This document shows, piece after piece, positions 33,018 to 43,145 of a DNA stretch of 64,000 bases. Every line of letters starts with the position of its first letter. The first letter of the stretch is position 1. The stretch is taken from contig CM036755.1 of assembly GCA_020796225.1 (NCBI GenBank), forward strand, positions 58,361,152-58,425,151, read 5' to 3'. The notes below the pieces were generated by a model, which saw only the letters and a program-made list of their open reading frames with translations, did not search any database and was not told where the DNA came from. Position numbers and translations under genes: made by a program. The DNA comes from Arion vulgaris (taxonomy: Eukaryota; Mollusca; Gastropoda; Stylommatophora; Arionidae).

Positions 33018-33095
33018 ACACAGAATAATCAGGTAAGGTTCGATCGAACAGTGTTTGCACAAGCACATACCATAAGCTTATTGTATATTTGAGAC
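33018..33095 (+). repeat. repeat G, segment 3
   Basis: TAGACACAGAATAATCAGGT, then AAGGTTCGATCGAACAGTGT and TTGCACAAGCACAT match 59497-59565 with few changes. Confidence 0.8.
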
Positions 33096-33100
33096 GAGAG

Positions 33101-33370
33101 AATATCATACATACACACATGTGTACAAATATAACAAACATGTACACATGTGTGCACATATAACAAACATGCACACATGTGTACACATATAACAAACATG
33201 TACACATGTGTACACATATAACAAACATGTACACATGTGTACACATATAACAAACATGCACAGATGTGTACACATATAACAAACATGTACACATGTGTAC
33301 ACATATAACAAACATGCACACATGTGTACACATATAACAAACATGCACAGACGTGTACACATATAACAAA
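33101..33370. repeat. 29-bp palindrome-bearing minisatellite, about 9 copies
   Basis: The unit is ATAACAAACATGTACACATG plus TGTACACAT, and the period is set by CAAACATG at 33135 and 33164. Most units contain GTACACATGTGTAC, a perfect 14-bp palindrome, so the array is a series of potential hairpins. All three minus frames are open for this reason of composition. Confidence 0.95.
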
Positions 33371-33523
33371 CATGCATACATCATTCATCATAAAGTAGCA
33401 TCAAATTTATTGCAAGATAACACAAAATTACATTGATGAACAGCACGTGCGTGGCGACAGCCTCGGGCAAGCCACCTTAACTCCCCTATCATGTACAATT
33501 TCTCAGCGTACTCTTATAAATCT

Positions 33524-33775
33524 AGGGGTCTCTGAGGCTAAGTGGTTAAGTCCTTTTCCTTGTGAGTCGAAGGTCGTGGGTTCGAATCCGGACTGCGCCG
33601 TTCTGTTCACGAGTGCAGTTTTTTCAGAGACCACAGGATTGTTGCTAGAGCTACGGAGTTCGCGTTTCTGCAATACTCTCTGCAGGTGACGTACCATTTC
33701 TGCGTAGAAGGACCGAACCATATGGGATAAAACCCAGTGCAATCAAGTCAATCTTTCAGCTTTAAAACCCTTTTT
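33524..33775 (+). mobile_element. SINE-D copy
   Basis: The head is GGGGTCTCTGAGGCTAAGTG with an A-box-like GGCTAAGTGGTTAAG and a perfect B box GGTTCGAATCC at 33579. The body follows the family order CGCCGTTCTGTTCACGAGTG, GAGCTACGGAGTTCG, CAATACTCTC, ACCATATGGGATAAAACC and GTCAATCTTTCAGCTTTAAA. It is about 250 bp and non-coding. Confidence 0.9.
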
Positions 33776-33779
33776 AAAA

Positions 33780-34085
33780 CTCTCAGAAATGAAAACAAAA
33801 AGCTGAAAGTAATTTTCTTGAATGCACACATTACTTTTTCACAGTTATGCTTCATATCATTTTAGTTCACATGTTATTGTTCCATATTTTTGTAAATTTT
33901 AAATTAGATTTTACAATTGAGTAATTCTGTAAAATTTCGTTTTCATATTGGAAGGAGGAAATTGTTGGTTACAAATATAATCTCTTATATTATTCCTATT
34001 ATTATTATTATTTTATTGTTTTTGCGTTTAATCTATTTAAACTCAGGTGTAGTTATAGCATCTAATATATCACATCTGACTTATT
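33780..34085. other. unassigned A+T-rich sequence with (ATT)n
   Basis: A short (TTATTA)n run lies at 33990-34015. Nothing else is recognised. Confidence 0.5.
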
Positions 34086-34335
34086 TTTGAGTGAAGACTT
34101 GCTTCTTTATCACTAGTGTCCTTCGCTATTCTGGCGAATCTTATTACGACTTCAGAGGTACCTGAAATTTAGATCCCCAAGTTTACGATTACTGTCATTT
34201 GTAGCTCAACAGTGTATCGTGTGCACAGTGATACATTTTGTTTTGTTGGAAGGGGGAGAGGATGGGCGAAGATGTACTCGAACCCCGGAATATCTACGGC
34301 ACATGATCACTAGCACAGTGCGTTATCAACTTTGC
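34086..34335 (-). mobile_element. SINE-F with tRNA-like head
   Basis: Read on the minus strand, the head is GCCAATAGCAAAGTTGATAA CGCACTGTGCTAGTGATC and GGGGTTCGAGTAC serves as B box. The body shares GATCACTAG, CGGCTTCAGAGGTA-like and CACTAGTGTCCTTCG-like blocks with 42180-42535, and a shorter stretch with 39950-40085. The head runs into the 28-bp array. Confidence 0.75.
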
Positions 34336-34790
34336 TATTGGCGAACCTGCTGTTATCTTAATCTATTGGCGAACCTGCTGTTATCTTAATCTATTGGCGA
34401 ACCTGCTGTTATCTTAATCTGTTGGAGAACCTGATGTTATCTTAATCTATTGGCGAACCTGCTGTTATCTTAATCTATTGGCGAACCTGCTGTTATCTTA
34501 ATCTATTGGCGAACCTGCTGTTATCTTAATCTATTGGCGAACTTGCTGTTATCTTAATCTATTGGCGAACCTGCTGTTTTCTTAATCTATTGGCGAACTT
34601 GCTGTTATCTTAATCTATTGGCGAACCTGCTGTTTTCTTAATCTATTGGCGAACCTGCTGTTTTCTTAATCTATTGGCGAACCTACGGTTTTCTTAATCT
34701 ATTGGCGAACCTGCTGTTTTCTTAATCTATTGGCGAACCTATTGTTTTCTCAATCTATTGGCGAACCTGCTGTTTTCCTAACCTCTTACT
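34333..34790. repeat. 28-bp minisatellite, about 16 copies, abutting a SINE head
   Basis: The unit is ATTGGCGAACCTGCTGTTAT plus CTTAATCT. Its ATTGGCGAACC part equals the terminal bases of SINE-F here, and the other SINE-F copy has CTATTGGTGACACC at the same place (42516). Later units carry GTTTTCT instead of GTTATCT, showing spread of a variant. Confidence 0.95.
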
Positions 34791-34857
34791 CTCAGTAACG
34801 ATCTCAAAATCAGTCATATGAGATCTCAATTTGTTTGGATGAATAATGTGATATGAT

Positions 34858-35065
34858 TCCGGTATCTCTGTAGCTAAGTAGTTAAGCCTTTAACTTGTGT
34901 CACCAAGGTCGTGGGCTTGAATTTGGACAGCATCGTTCTGTTCACGAGTATTACAACACTCTCAGCGGCAGGTTGCATGACATTTCTGAAGAGCGTTACC
35001 GAGCGTAATAGCGTTAAACCCGGTGCAATAAATACAATCTGTCAGTTTTAGACACTTTATATTAT
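34858..35065 (+). mobile_element. SINE-D copy, internally deleted
   Basis: The head is GTATCTCTGTAGCTAAGTAG with a decayed B box (GGGCTTGAATTTGG). It keeps ATCGTTCTGTTCACGAGT, CTCTCAGCGGCAGGTTGCAT and AAACCCGGTGCAATAAATAC. The middle segment (GAGACCCTAGG...GAGCTACGG) is missing compared with other copies. Confidence 0.8.
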
Positions 35066-35204
35066 ATGATTCGTTGTTAATCTCATCACTTTTGCAATAA
35101 TCCGATTCACTAGTTACAAAATAAAACGTGGTGTTATCGCTAATCTGGTAATGACTCTTCTGTTCATCCTGAGGATATAGTTATATTTTTTTAGAAATTC
35201 ATCA

Positions 35205-35430
35205 GTCTGTCATGAAAGTTCTAGTTAATTCTATCATGAAAGTTCTAGTTAATTATGTCATGAAAGTTCTAGTTAATTCTGTCATGAAAGTTCTAGTTAA
35301 TTCTGTCATGAAACATTTAGTTAATTCTGTCATGAAACTTTTAGTTAATTCTGTCATGAAACTTTTAGTTAATTCTGTCATGAAACTTTTAGTTAATTCT
35401 GTCATGAAACTTCTAGTTAATTCTGATATC
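35205..35430. repeat. 24-bp minisatellite, about 9 copies
   Basis: The unit is GTCATGAAAGTTCTAGTTAA plus TTCT. The later units have CTTTTAG in place of GTTCTAG. The plus frame MKVLVNSV repeats because 24 is a multiple of 3. Confidence 0.95.
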
Positions 35431-35557
35431 TGAAGGCATTGTGATATTTGAGATAAAATGATACAATCTTGGATAGGGGAAGAATATATTTATATAATTT
35501 AGTTTATTTATAATCTGACTGAACATTCTAAATGTGTCTATGAAATGTTTAGTTTAT

Positions 35558-35609
<52 letters not shown>
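35558..35609. repeat. (ATC)n microsatellite, LINE tail
   Basis: About 17 perfect triplets. On the minus strand it is the (GAT)n tail directly after the L-A 3' end, so it is the element's own tail and not an independent repeat. Confidence 0.95.
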
Positions 35610-35611
<2 letters not shown>

Positions 35612-35870
35612 TAGCTTGTCCTGAGCAGAACTTTGCCACCCCAACAGTCCTTCGGAATTTCTCTCTCATAGGCCAGATGTCATGCCTCTGCAGCCTTCAT
35701 ATTCAAACCATCATTTACATCCTGAATCCATCTTCTCCGTGGTCTTCCTCTTCTTCTCTTTGCCGGTATGCCCCCTTCCATGATGGTCTTCTCCAGCTCT
35801 TCGTGTCTTTTTGTATGTCTAAAATATCACAGTTTTCTCATTCTTTAGTTGACTATGCGAAGAGTTAGAT
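35610..35870 (-). pseudogene. LINE 3' end (family L-A) with (GAT)n tail
   Basis: The minus strand reads a decayed start, then HEELEKTIMEGGIPAKRRRG, RPRRRWIQDVNDGLNMKAAE and HLAYEREIPKDC, then AAAGTTCTGCTCAGGACAAG and (GAT)n. It is an uninterrupted single-copy version of the segment amplified at 14233-15825. A stop replaces one residue (AEA-HLAY). Confidence 0.85.
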
Positions 35871-36023
35871 ACTTCACTTGTTTGAGCATCATTTCAAACA
35901 AGTATTGCTTTCTCCTCACAGATAACATTTGAGAATAACCGGTGTTTAATAGTTTTCTAAGATTAGCTTTTTCTGTTTCTTTTAGATACACATAAATAAC
36001 ATGTTTTGTATTCGATTTATACA

Positions 36024-36480
36024 TGATTGATTGATTGATTGATATCATTGCACGTCGGTGCCATCATCATTGCACTTCGGTGAGTAACCATGTGTGCTCC
36101 GATCTCTTCTTACACAGGAAGATCTCAGCTGCTGTGCACGAACTCTGTAGCACTGGCAAAGTTACCAGATGTAATTTTGAAGATGGTGAAGTTATTTTTG
36201 TAGGAATAAAAAAAAAAAAATCTTTTCTAATGAATTTTACCAGGGCAGCGTCTGTCCAGCCTGCTCTTATCGTTTTTAAACTGTCAAGGGCTCTATTACG
36301 TGCTTAATTTGAACACATGACTTACGTTTTATCGTCCGTCCCCGATAAGACTAGGAACTCGATCTCACCTACACTGAGTCCAGGGTTCTCTGGAAAAATA
36401 CCCAGATAACTCTACGAGGGAGCGAACCTGGTACCCTTGCCACAGAGAAACGAGCAACTAACATCTACGCCACAGAGACT
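36024..36480 (-). mobile_element. SINE-C, the fullest copy
   Basis: On the minus strand it starts CTCTGTGGCGTAGATGTTAG with an A-box-like TGGCGTAGATGTTAG and has GGTTCGCTCC as B box 30-40 bases later. The body then runs over CCTGGACTCAGTGTAGGTGA, TTCCTAGTCTTATCGGGGAC, CAGGCTGGACAGACGCTGCC, a poly-T run and AGATCGGAGCACACATGG to a (TCAA)n tail. It is about 455 bp. Its 5' end touches the 66-bp array. Confidence 0.9.
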
Positions 36481-36483
36481 CCG

Positions 36484-37537
36484 AATGTGAATGTACAGTA
36501 CGACTTGCAGATCAAGGAGCATTAGCTTATAAATAACATCATGTTTCGGAATGTGAATGTACAGTACGACTTGCAGATCAAGGAGAATTAGCTTATAAAT
36601 AACATCATGTCTCCGAATGTGAATGTACAGTACGACTTGCAGATCAAGGAGAATTAGCTTATAAATAACATCATGTCTCCGAATGTGAATGTACAGTACG
36701 ACTTGCAGATCAAGGAGAATTAGCTTATAAATAACATCATGTCTCGGAATGTGAATGTACAGTACGACTTGCAGATCAAGGAGAATTAGCTTATAAATAA
36801 CATCATGTCTCGGAATGTGAATGTACAGTACGACTTGCAGATCAAGGAGAATTAGCTTATAAATAACATCATGTCTCGGAATGTTAATGTACAGTACGAC
36901 TTGCAGATCAAGGAGCATTAGCTTATAAATAACATCATGTCTCGGAATGTGAATGTACAGTACGACTTGCAGATCAAAGAGCATCAGCTCATAAATAACA
37001 TAATGTCTCGGAATGTTAATGTACAGTACGACTTGCAGATCAAGGAGAATTAGCTCATAAATAACATCATGTCTCGGAATGTTAATGTACAGTACAACTT
37101 ACAGATCAAGGAGCATTAGCTTATAAATAACATCATGTCTCGGAATGTGAATGTACAGTACGACTTACAGATCAAGGAGCATCAGCTCATAAATAACATC
37201 ATGTCTCGGAATGTTAATGTACAGTACAACTTGCAGATCAAGGAGCATCAGCTCATAAATAACATCATGTCTCGGAATGTTAATGTACAGTACAACTTGC
37301 AGATCAAGGAGCATCAGCTCATAAATAACATCATGTCTCGGAATGTTAATGTACAGTACAACTTACAGATTAAGGAGAATTAGCTCATAAATAACATCAT
37401 GTCTCCGAATGTGAATATACAGTACGACTTGCAGATCAAGGAGAATTAGCTTATAAATAACATCATGTCTCGGAATGTTAATGTACAGTACAACTTACAG
37501 ATCAAGGAGCATCAGCTCATAAATAACATCATGTCTC
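36484..37537 (+). repeat. 66-bp minisatellite, about 16 copies, running in frame into a LINE
   Basis: The 22-codon unit reads NVNVQYDLQIKEHQLINNIM plus SR where the AAGGAGCATCAGC variant is present; the GAATTAGC variant puts a stop in each unit. The final unit continues without a shift into SRKMKYFGYVKRH of the LINE that follows. This makes the array an expansion of the codons just before a LINE tail. Unit variants (GTGAATG/GTTAATG, TACGAC/TACAAC) are grouped by position. Confidence 0.95.
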
Positions 37538-37790
37538 GGAAGATGAAATATTTTGGTTACGTTAAACGTCACAGTAATTTGGAGAGAACTGTAATGGAAA
37601 ATATAATTTCTGAATTACGAGGCAGGGGACTATAGAAACGAAGGTGGCAGCAGGATATCAAAGAAACATTGAACATTTCGCTGTAGGAGACGAGATAAAT
37701 TTGCTAGAAACAGAGTTTTTCAAGTGGGCTATGATGAAAACGACGTTCCGCAAGGGACATGCTGCTACTTGTAATGTAAACAATAAATTA
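37538..37790 (+). pseudogene. LINE C-terminal fragment (L-A-like)
   Basis: The plus strand gives RKMKYFGYVKRHSNLERTVM, ELRGRGL, KRRWQQDIKETLNIS and, after a shift, FFKWAMMKTTFRKGHAAT. The order KYFGHVKRH--LE-TVMEG, GRGRP, RRW--DI matches the tails of RTE/CR1-like LINEs. It is broken by one stop and one frameshift. Confidence 0.8.
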
Positions 37791-37964
37791 ATAATTGAAG
37801 TGTTATGTAAAAAAAAGGCTTATCCAACATATTTAAAGTTCTGAGAAAAGAGCATTCAAAGTTTTTTGAGTGCGTTAAATCTTGACCTTCATCTTATCTT
37901 CAATAATACAAAAACAAATGTTAGACCTATCCTACAAGAAAGAACTTTTGATAGTACATACTAC

Positions 37965-38165
37965 ATGGTTTAGAATACATTGTGACAACCGATAAAATTG
38001 AGGGTAACGAGACAGAGGAAGACAGAGAGAGAAAATTGTGGATAGTATGACTTCATGGCACGGTAGAACGTCAAGATCTGAGTTGATAGCAACCACCAAA
38101 GACATAGATTTGTGGAGATCCATAATTGCCTACGCCAGCCGGCACGGCACCTGTTGATAATGATT
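37965..38165 (+). pseudogene. LINE C-terminal tip (family L-D)
   Basis: The plus strand encodes a decayed GLEYIVTTDKIEG, then DRGRQRE-like and SWHG segments, and ends at the YASRHGT-like codons GCCTACGCCAGCCGGCACGG. Frameshifts separate the parts. It shows the L-D join that is interrupted at 12435/13028. Confidence 0.75.
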
Positions 38166-39050
38166 ATGCTACGTGGTTCCAGCTATCGTATTATGGCAAA
38201 AATCTCATTTTGATGGAAGAGTGGGCTATGCCCTTCGAATTTTGATGAAAGAGTTGGCTATGCCCTTCGAATTTTGAACAGACACTGATAATATAAACCT
38301 TAATGTAGGATATTTTACTTTATTTTAAAATAAATATGTTTTTCTCATCTGTTCTTCATCATGATAAAAGGAAAAGGAGTCAATAGAAAGGGTGTTGTTG
38401 AGAGTGAGTGGGATTGATTCATTGTTTCCACATTCAATACTAGATCCATTTAATGACAAAAAAATTAATTAATCTTCTCCAAATGTCGCGTGCGCTTGCG
38501 AAAATTGATACTCAAAGATTATTTTTATCCTCCCGCCAATCCTCCCCTCATTCACTCTTCTCTATTTTCTTCTTTGTTTTGTGTAATTAACTCTTATCTT
38601 TCTCTCTAACCCACTTGCCCTGTCTGTTTTGTTTATATTTGATACTGTCAATTAAACGATGTGCACTTCACTTGTATTGAAGGTTAAATAGAAGCAGTTG
38701 ATAACAGATCAGGATAAAATATTGCTGCGTAGTTGAGATTGAATGGTAATAAATGGATAAGAGGTGTAATACAGTTTTCTTGTAATCTTAAACAAACGGA
38801 AATTGACAAATGGGGGAAAAATTGTTTTGACAAAATAACAAACCAATATATAGTGCTCGGTCTCCCTAACAGATGTCGAAGGGTTGTATACTGATGGTTC
38901 CGGTGGATCGCTGGTTAAACACACTTTTCTCTCTGCCCCTCAAGCATCCAGTTCTACTTGTACAACGTGCAAACATACAAATATTTAAAAATTATATTTG
39001 ATAAAGGAGTTGAACATTATTGTAAATTAAGTAAGACGTGAATAAGTGTC
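38166..39050. other. unassigned A+T-rich sequence
   Basis: A 34-bp stretch (GAGTGGGCTATGCCCTTCGA / GAGTTGGCTATGCCCTTCGA) is doubled at 38218-38280. Nothing else is recognised. Confidence 0.5.
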
Positions 39051-39054
39051 TGAT

Positions 39055-39280
39055 GTCTATAGCTGGGTTTTCCCAGGTCGATGATGGAATTTCTTGTCCA
39101 CTTTTACCGTTAAGCGTAGGGGTGGGAGCTTTAATTTGCGTTCCGTGGTCGCGATCCTAGTCTATATAGGTGTTTGTTAAGTATGCAGTGTCCGGTGCGT
39201 AGTCGAAATATACTGACCTGGTCTGTTCTGCTTAGGTCTTTGAGAGAGTCTTTTCCATAAACATATCCAGTGAACTGAGA
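39055..39280 (-). pseudogene. LINE RNase H C-terminal remnant (family L-F)
   Basis: The minus strand reads GKDSLKDLSRTDQVSIFRLR, then TGHCILNKHLYRLGSRPRN. The plus-strand copy at 10.85 kb has GKDLLKDLNRTDQ and LRTGHCRINRHLYKLG. The cysteine-rich end is not preserved here. Confidence 0.75.
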
Positions 39281-39459
39281 GATTCAAAACTGTTCACATT
39301 TTTTATTTTCTCTCACTTGATAAAACTATTGTTTGTAATGCTTGTTTTATTAGTTATCATTATTTTTGGTTTTATTTCTTTGAATATATATACTTTTAAT
39401 ATATTCAAATAATTGCAAAAACATATAATAAAATATATCAATCGTGAAAATTAAGTGTA

Positions 39460-39690
39460 AAGAAATATCGATCAAGAAGGTTCAAGTTACAAATATCTAT
39501 CAAGAAGGTTCAAGTTACAAATATCTATCAAGAAGGTTCAAGTTACAAATATCGATCAAGAAGTTTCAAGTTACAAATATCTATCAAGAAGGTTCAAGTT
39601 ACAAATATCGAAAAAGAAGTTTCAAGTTACAAATATCGTAAAAGAAGTTTCAAGTTACAAATATCAAACAAGAAGTTTTAAGTTACAAAT
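39460..39690. repeat. 28-bp minisatellite, about 8 copies
   Basis: The unit is TATCAAGAAGGTTCAAGTTA plus CAAATATC, with CGATC and CGTAAAAG variants to the right. Confidence 0.95.
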
Positions 39691-39710
39691 AACGAATGTA
39701 AAGAATTGTG

Positions 39711-41388
39711 TTATTAACCCTGTAACGTTCGGGTACTAAGAAAATCTCATTTATAAATGAGATGGCTACATGACTCCGGATCTAGCCGTATTTGTGTGTT
39801 ATTTATGCATTTAAAAGTATATAGTTTATGTTTCATAGTGTAAAACATATGATATTACCATAATAAATTGTTTTAAAAATATATTTGTTATTTTTAAGAT
39901 GTCTAATCTCGTTGAATAAAGCATGATTTTTTGTTCTTCTTCTTCTGCTTCCGCACGCTATGAATTTATGCGTAGTCAGGAGCCTTTATGGCGTATCTGA
40001 CTGATTTCTGCTTGAAAGCCGACTAATCGTGTGTAAGGTGTCCCTAGCCATTCAGGCGAACCTTCTCCGACTTCAGTGGTAAGAACATGCTTTTATTACA
40101 CCGCCATTTCCGAACGGCCGCCATTTTGGATAATCTCTGCAGACGAGTTTTCACTTGCTCTTGTAAAAAGTAACACATTTGTTTATAAAATGGCATCTAA
40201 TGACTCAGATTACTGTCCTAATCAAGACTAAGTGTTAGTTCTTTATGTGCTGCTTTCTAGACCAGTTCTGCATCATTTTCTCTTATTTATTTATTATTTA
40301 TTAATTGGTGTCTTCAAAATATGGAAATATTTAGAAGTTACAAATTTCCTAATTACTGCATTATTTATTGTCCAAACAACTTCATGTTTGGATTTATTGT
40401 GTAAATATGAAGGTACTAAGAGAGTATATTAATAGTTTTCATGATATATTTCATATTTATTTTTTCCCTTCTTTGTGACTGTATAATTATTTGAAATTTG
40501 TTTTTAAATCTATTTTTAGCATCACCAAAATTAGGTCACTGATATCACATATTACATGACACTGATATTAAAATTACATATCTTGATAGTACATTCAATT
40601 AGCTTTCTAACCATATATAACATGCCTATGTTCAATTCATGAAGTATGTATGGCTTCTAGTAATAGAGCAGGCCTTCAAAAATAACAAAAAGACCTTAAG
40701 GGGGGGATTCTGGTCTTGAAACTTTTTTCGTTGCTCTGGTATTAATGTAGAATTTGTATTACAATTTTGAAAGATTATGACTTAGAATAGTAGAAAAAAT
40801 TAGTAAAAAAAAAAAGTTAACGCGTTGCCATGGAAACAATACAAAATGGCCGCTAAACACAAAATTTCAAATCCCTAAGGCTCTGAAGTTAATGAATATA
40901 AATGAATCTTGTTTTCACTCTAAGGTTAGCAATTATAATATCTACATAATTACACATAATTTTTAGGATATATTAAATATTACATTTTTATGAATTTTTG
41001 TGTAAACACACCCCCAAAAACAGCTTTTTTGACCAAATTTTGAGGGAATTTTTACCCAAAATTTAATTAAAAATTAAATATTTAATATATCCTAAAATTC
41101 ATGTGTAATATTTTAGATATTACAATTGCTCACCTTAGAGTGAAAACAGAATTCATTTATATTCATTAGATTCAGAGCCTTAGGGACTTGAAATTTGGTT
41201 TTTGGCGGCCATTTTATATTGTTTCCATGTCAACACTTTGACATTTTTTTAAAATTCATTTTTTCTACTATTCTAAGTCATACTCTTTCAAAATGCTTAT
41301 ACAAATTTTATATTAATATGAAAACAACGAAAATAGATTCTTGATTTTCAAGACCAGAATCCCCCCACAACCCACGAACGGTTAAGAG
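39711..41388. mobile_element. possible TTAA-bounded element enclosing a long inverted repeat
   Basis: The left edge is TTAACCCTGTAACGTTCGGG and the inverse of the right edge is TTAACCGTTCGTGGGTTGTG, so both edges start TTAACC and share a CGTTCG. TTAA bounds suggest piggyBac-type DNA transposition. Between them lie a SINE-F-like fragment (39950-40085), an ATG near 40191 opening the short frame MASNDSDYCPNQD, and the foldback at 40702-41375. The pairing is imperfect and the call is speculative. Confidence 0.3.
40702..41375. repeat. long inverted repeat (foldback), arms about 300 bp
   Basis: The left arm starts GGGGGGATTCTGGTCTTGAA and the right arm ends TTCAAGACCAGAATCCCCCC. Inner matches include GACTTAGAATAGTAGAAAAA, ATGGAAACAATA, AATGGCCG, CCCTAAGGCTCTGAA and GTTTTCACTCTAAGGT, each with its inverse in order on the other arm. 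The spacer near 41005-41070 is short. Arm identity is high by eye, with scattered small indels. Confidence 0.92.
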
Positions 41389-41405
41389 TTAATGTAATAA
41401 TAAAA

Positions 41406-42066
41406 ATGCATGCCAAATATGCTGATTATATCTTCAGCTGTGTTGCTTGTGTTTTTATGTTGGAGAATTTAGTCTACCTTGGAAGCAAGATCAGTCAACC
41501 AGTAGTTACAGATGAGGTAATTAATGCTGGGATTATTACAGCCCGACAAGCTTCTACAATCCTGCACACAGAGTGGAAGTCTACTGCCATCTCCACGAAA
41601 ACAAAGCTTAAGATATTTAGTTCAAATGTGAAATCTGTGTTGCTGTATGGCTCGGAGACATAGCGAGTCCGCAAGTTAAATACAAATACAATCCAGACCT
41701 TTGAGAATCCACTAAAGCCATCCGTTGACAGACATAGATGGTGTGATAGAGTTACAAACACAGACCTGTGCATAAGAGCAGGACAGGAACCAATGATGAC
41801 CCAGGTTAAGAGGAGAAAATAAAGTTTCGATGGGCATACCCTACGGAAGACACAGTCGTGTATCACTAGACAATCACTTAAGAGAAACCAGCGAGTAAAA
41901 CGGAAAAGAGAACGTCCTAAACAGACGGAGGCGAAGTCTTCTTGAGAAACTGAAGGATGCTGGACTATCCGTGGAGACCATAAAGAAAACATAGAGAGAC
42001 CGAGAAGAGTAGCGAACAACTGTTGACTCCCTATGCTCCACAAGGAGCGGAGAGGAAAAAGTAATA
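41406..42066 (+). pseudogene. LINE RT C-terminal fragment (family L-B)
   Basis: The plus strand gives LENLVYLGSKISQPVVTDEV, KTKLKIFSSNVKSVLLYGSE and then, across stops, RVTNTDLCIRAGQEPMMTQV, GHTLRKTQSCITRQSLKRN, and LLEKLKDAGLSVETIKKT followed by VDSLCSTRSGEEK. The RT palm is missing. The YLGS and LLYGSET motifs are intact; the tryptophan after YGSET is replaced by a stop. Confidence 0.85.
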
Positions 42067-42179
42067 AGTTGTGTTTAGTTGTATTCTTGAGTTTGTGCCC
42101 GTTTCCGCATCAGTATAAAATTGTATGTTTTCTGGGATAATTAGAATATTGATTAGAATCGATATTTATCAATCTATTA

Positions 42180-42535
42180 TGTAGTGATCACACCCCCACC
42201 CCCCGCCCACGTACGACGGTTATGAATTCAAGTGTAGCCATTGTGCATAATTTGACGTCTCTGACTGACTTTTTACTTGAAAACTTGCTGTCCTTAGCAC
42301 CAGTGTTCCTCGTCATTAAGGTGAAAATTACTCGGCTTCAGAGGTATATGTAATTCAGATCTCCCATTAAAGGATTAGTGTTTCCTGTAGTTCAAACGTG
42401 TACCGTGTGCGCATCGAAAATTTATATTTTTGTGGGCCAAGCTGACCTCGAATCCCGGAGTTTTCACGGCCCGTGATCACTAGCGCAAAGTAGTATCAAC
42501 TTCTCTATTGGTGACACCATTGGTTGATATAACCA
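42180..42535 (-). mobile_element. SINE-F copy
   Basis: The minus strand has the head GGTGTCACCAATAGAGAAGT, ACTTTGCGCTAGTGATCACG and the B box CGGGATTCGAGGTC. The body aligns to 34086-34335 over ACGGTACACG, CTCTGAAGCCGAGTAA-like and AGCAAGTTTTCAAG-like blocks. Confidence 0.7.
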
Positions 42536-42539
42536 TGAT

Positions 42540-42640
42540 TCTTTAGCACTTCGGTGAATAACCTCGTGTGCTACGAGATTTTCATTTCAGAAAAAAATCA
42601 CAGTTTTGTGTGAGCCCCGTAGCTCCATAGAGGGTTTTGG
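42540..42640 (-). repeat. diverged SINE-C 3' fragment
   Basis: TTAGCACTTCGGTGAATAAC, CGTGTGCTACGAGATTTTCA and CCCCGTAGCTCCAT align to SINE-C around GCACTTCGGTGAGTAACCAT with many differences. Confidence 0.45.
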
Positions 42641-42644
42641 ATGT

Positions 42645-43145
42645 ACTTTCAGGATGGTGTACGTTTTTATGCACCATTGATAAGGCACCCAAACATTTCG
42701 CTAACAACTAAGCAACAGATGATCAACAGCATTTTCATACCTACTTTGTGTTACCAGAGCCAAACATGGACAATGAGCAAAGCGCAGTCGCAAAAAATAA
42801 GTACATGTGAAATACGCTGCTTGCAAAAAACTACCAACACCAGAAAAGACAGAGTCACCAACATCAGCATAAGAAAGAAAGTTGGCACATAACCTTGCTT
42901 GAATTACATTGAGAAACAAAGAATGAAGTGGTTTGGCCACTTAATAAGAATGCATCCAAACTCCACAGTATACAATCTTCTGCAACAGAACATCAGGAAA
43001 GAAGACGAGAGAAAGACCACAAAAAGATGGTTAGATGACATAGCAGACTCCAATCAAAGAGCAAAAATAACAATCACCCAAGCCACCAGAACAGCGCAAG
43101 ACAAAAACAGAAAACCACGAGAATTGCCAACATCCCGGTAACGAA
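42645..43145 (+). pseudogene. LINE RT C-terminal fragment (family L-C)
   Basis: The plus frame reads PNISLTTKQQMINSIFIPTL, CYQSQTWTMSKAQSQKISTC, EIRCLQKTTNTRKDRVTNIS and, after one stop, YIEKQRMKWFGHLIRMHPNS, then RWLDDIADSN and ITQATRTAQDK. It is the thumb and tail after an RT, with only one stop, so it is the freshest L-C copy here. Confidence 0.88.

Noticed and set aside
33029..33391. Three overlapping cysteine-rich minus frames (CYMCTHVCMFVI)
   Set aside because: They are the 29-bp array read in all frames; the cysteines come from ACATGTGT-type repeats.
35545..35868. Plus frame with a run of 15 or more histidines
   Set aside because: It is the (ATC)n tail of a minus-strand L-A LINE read antisense.
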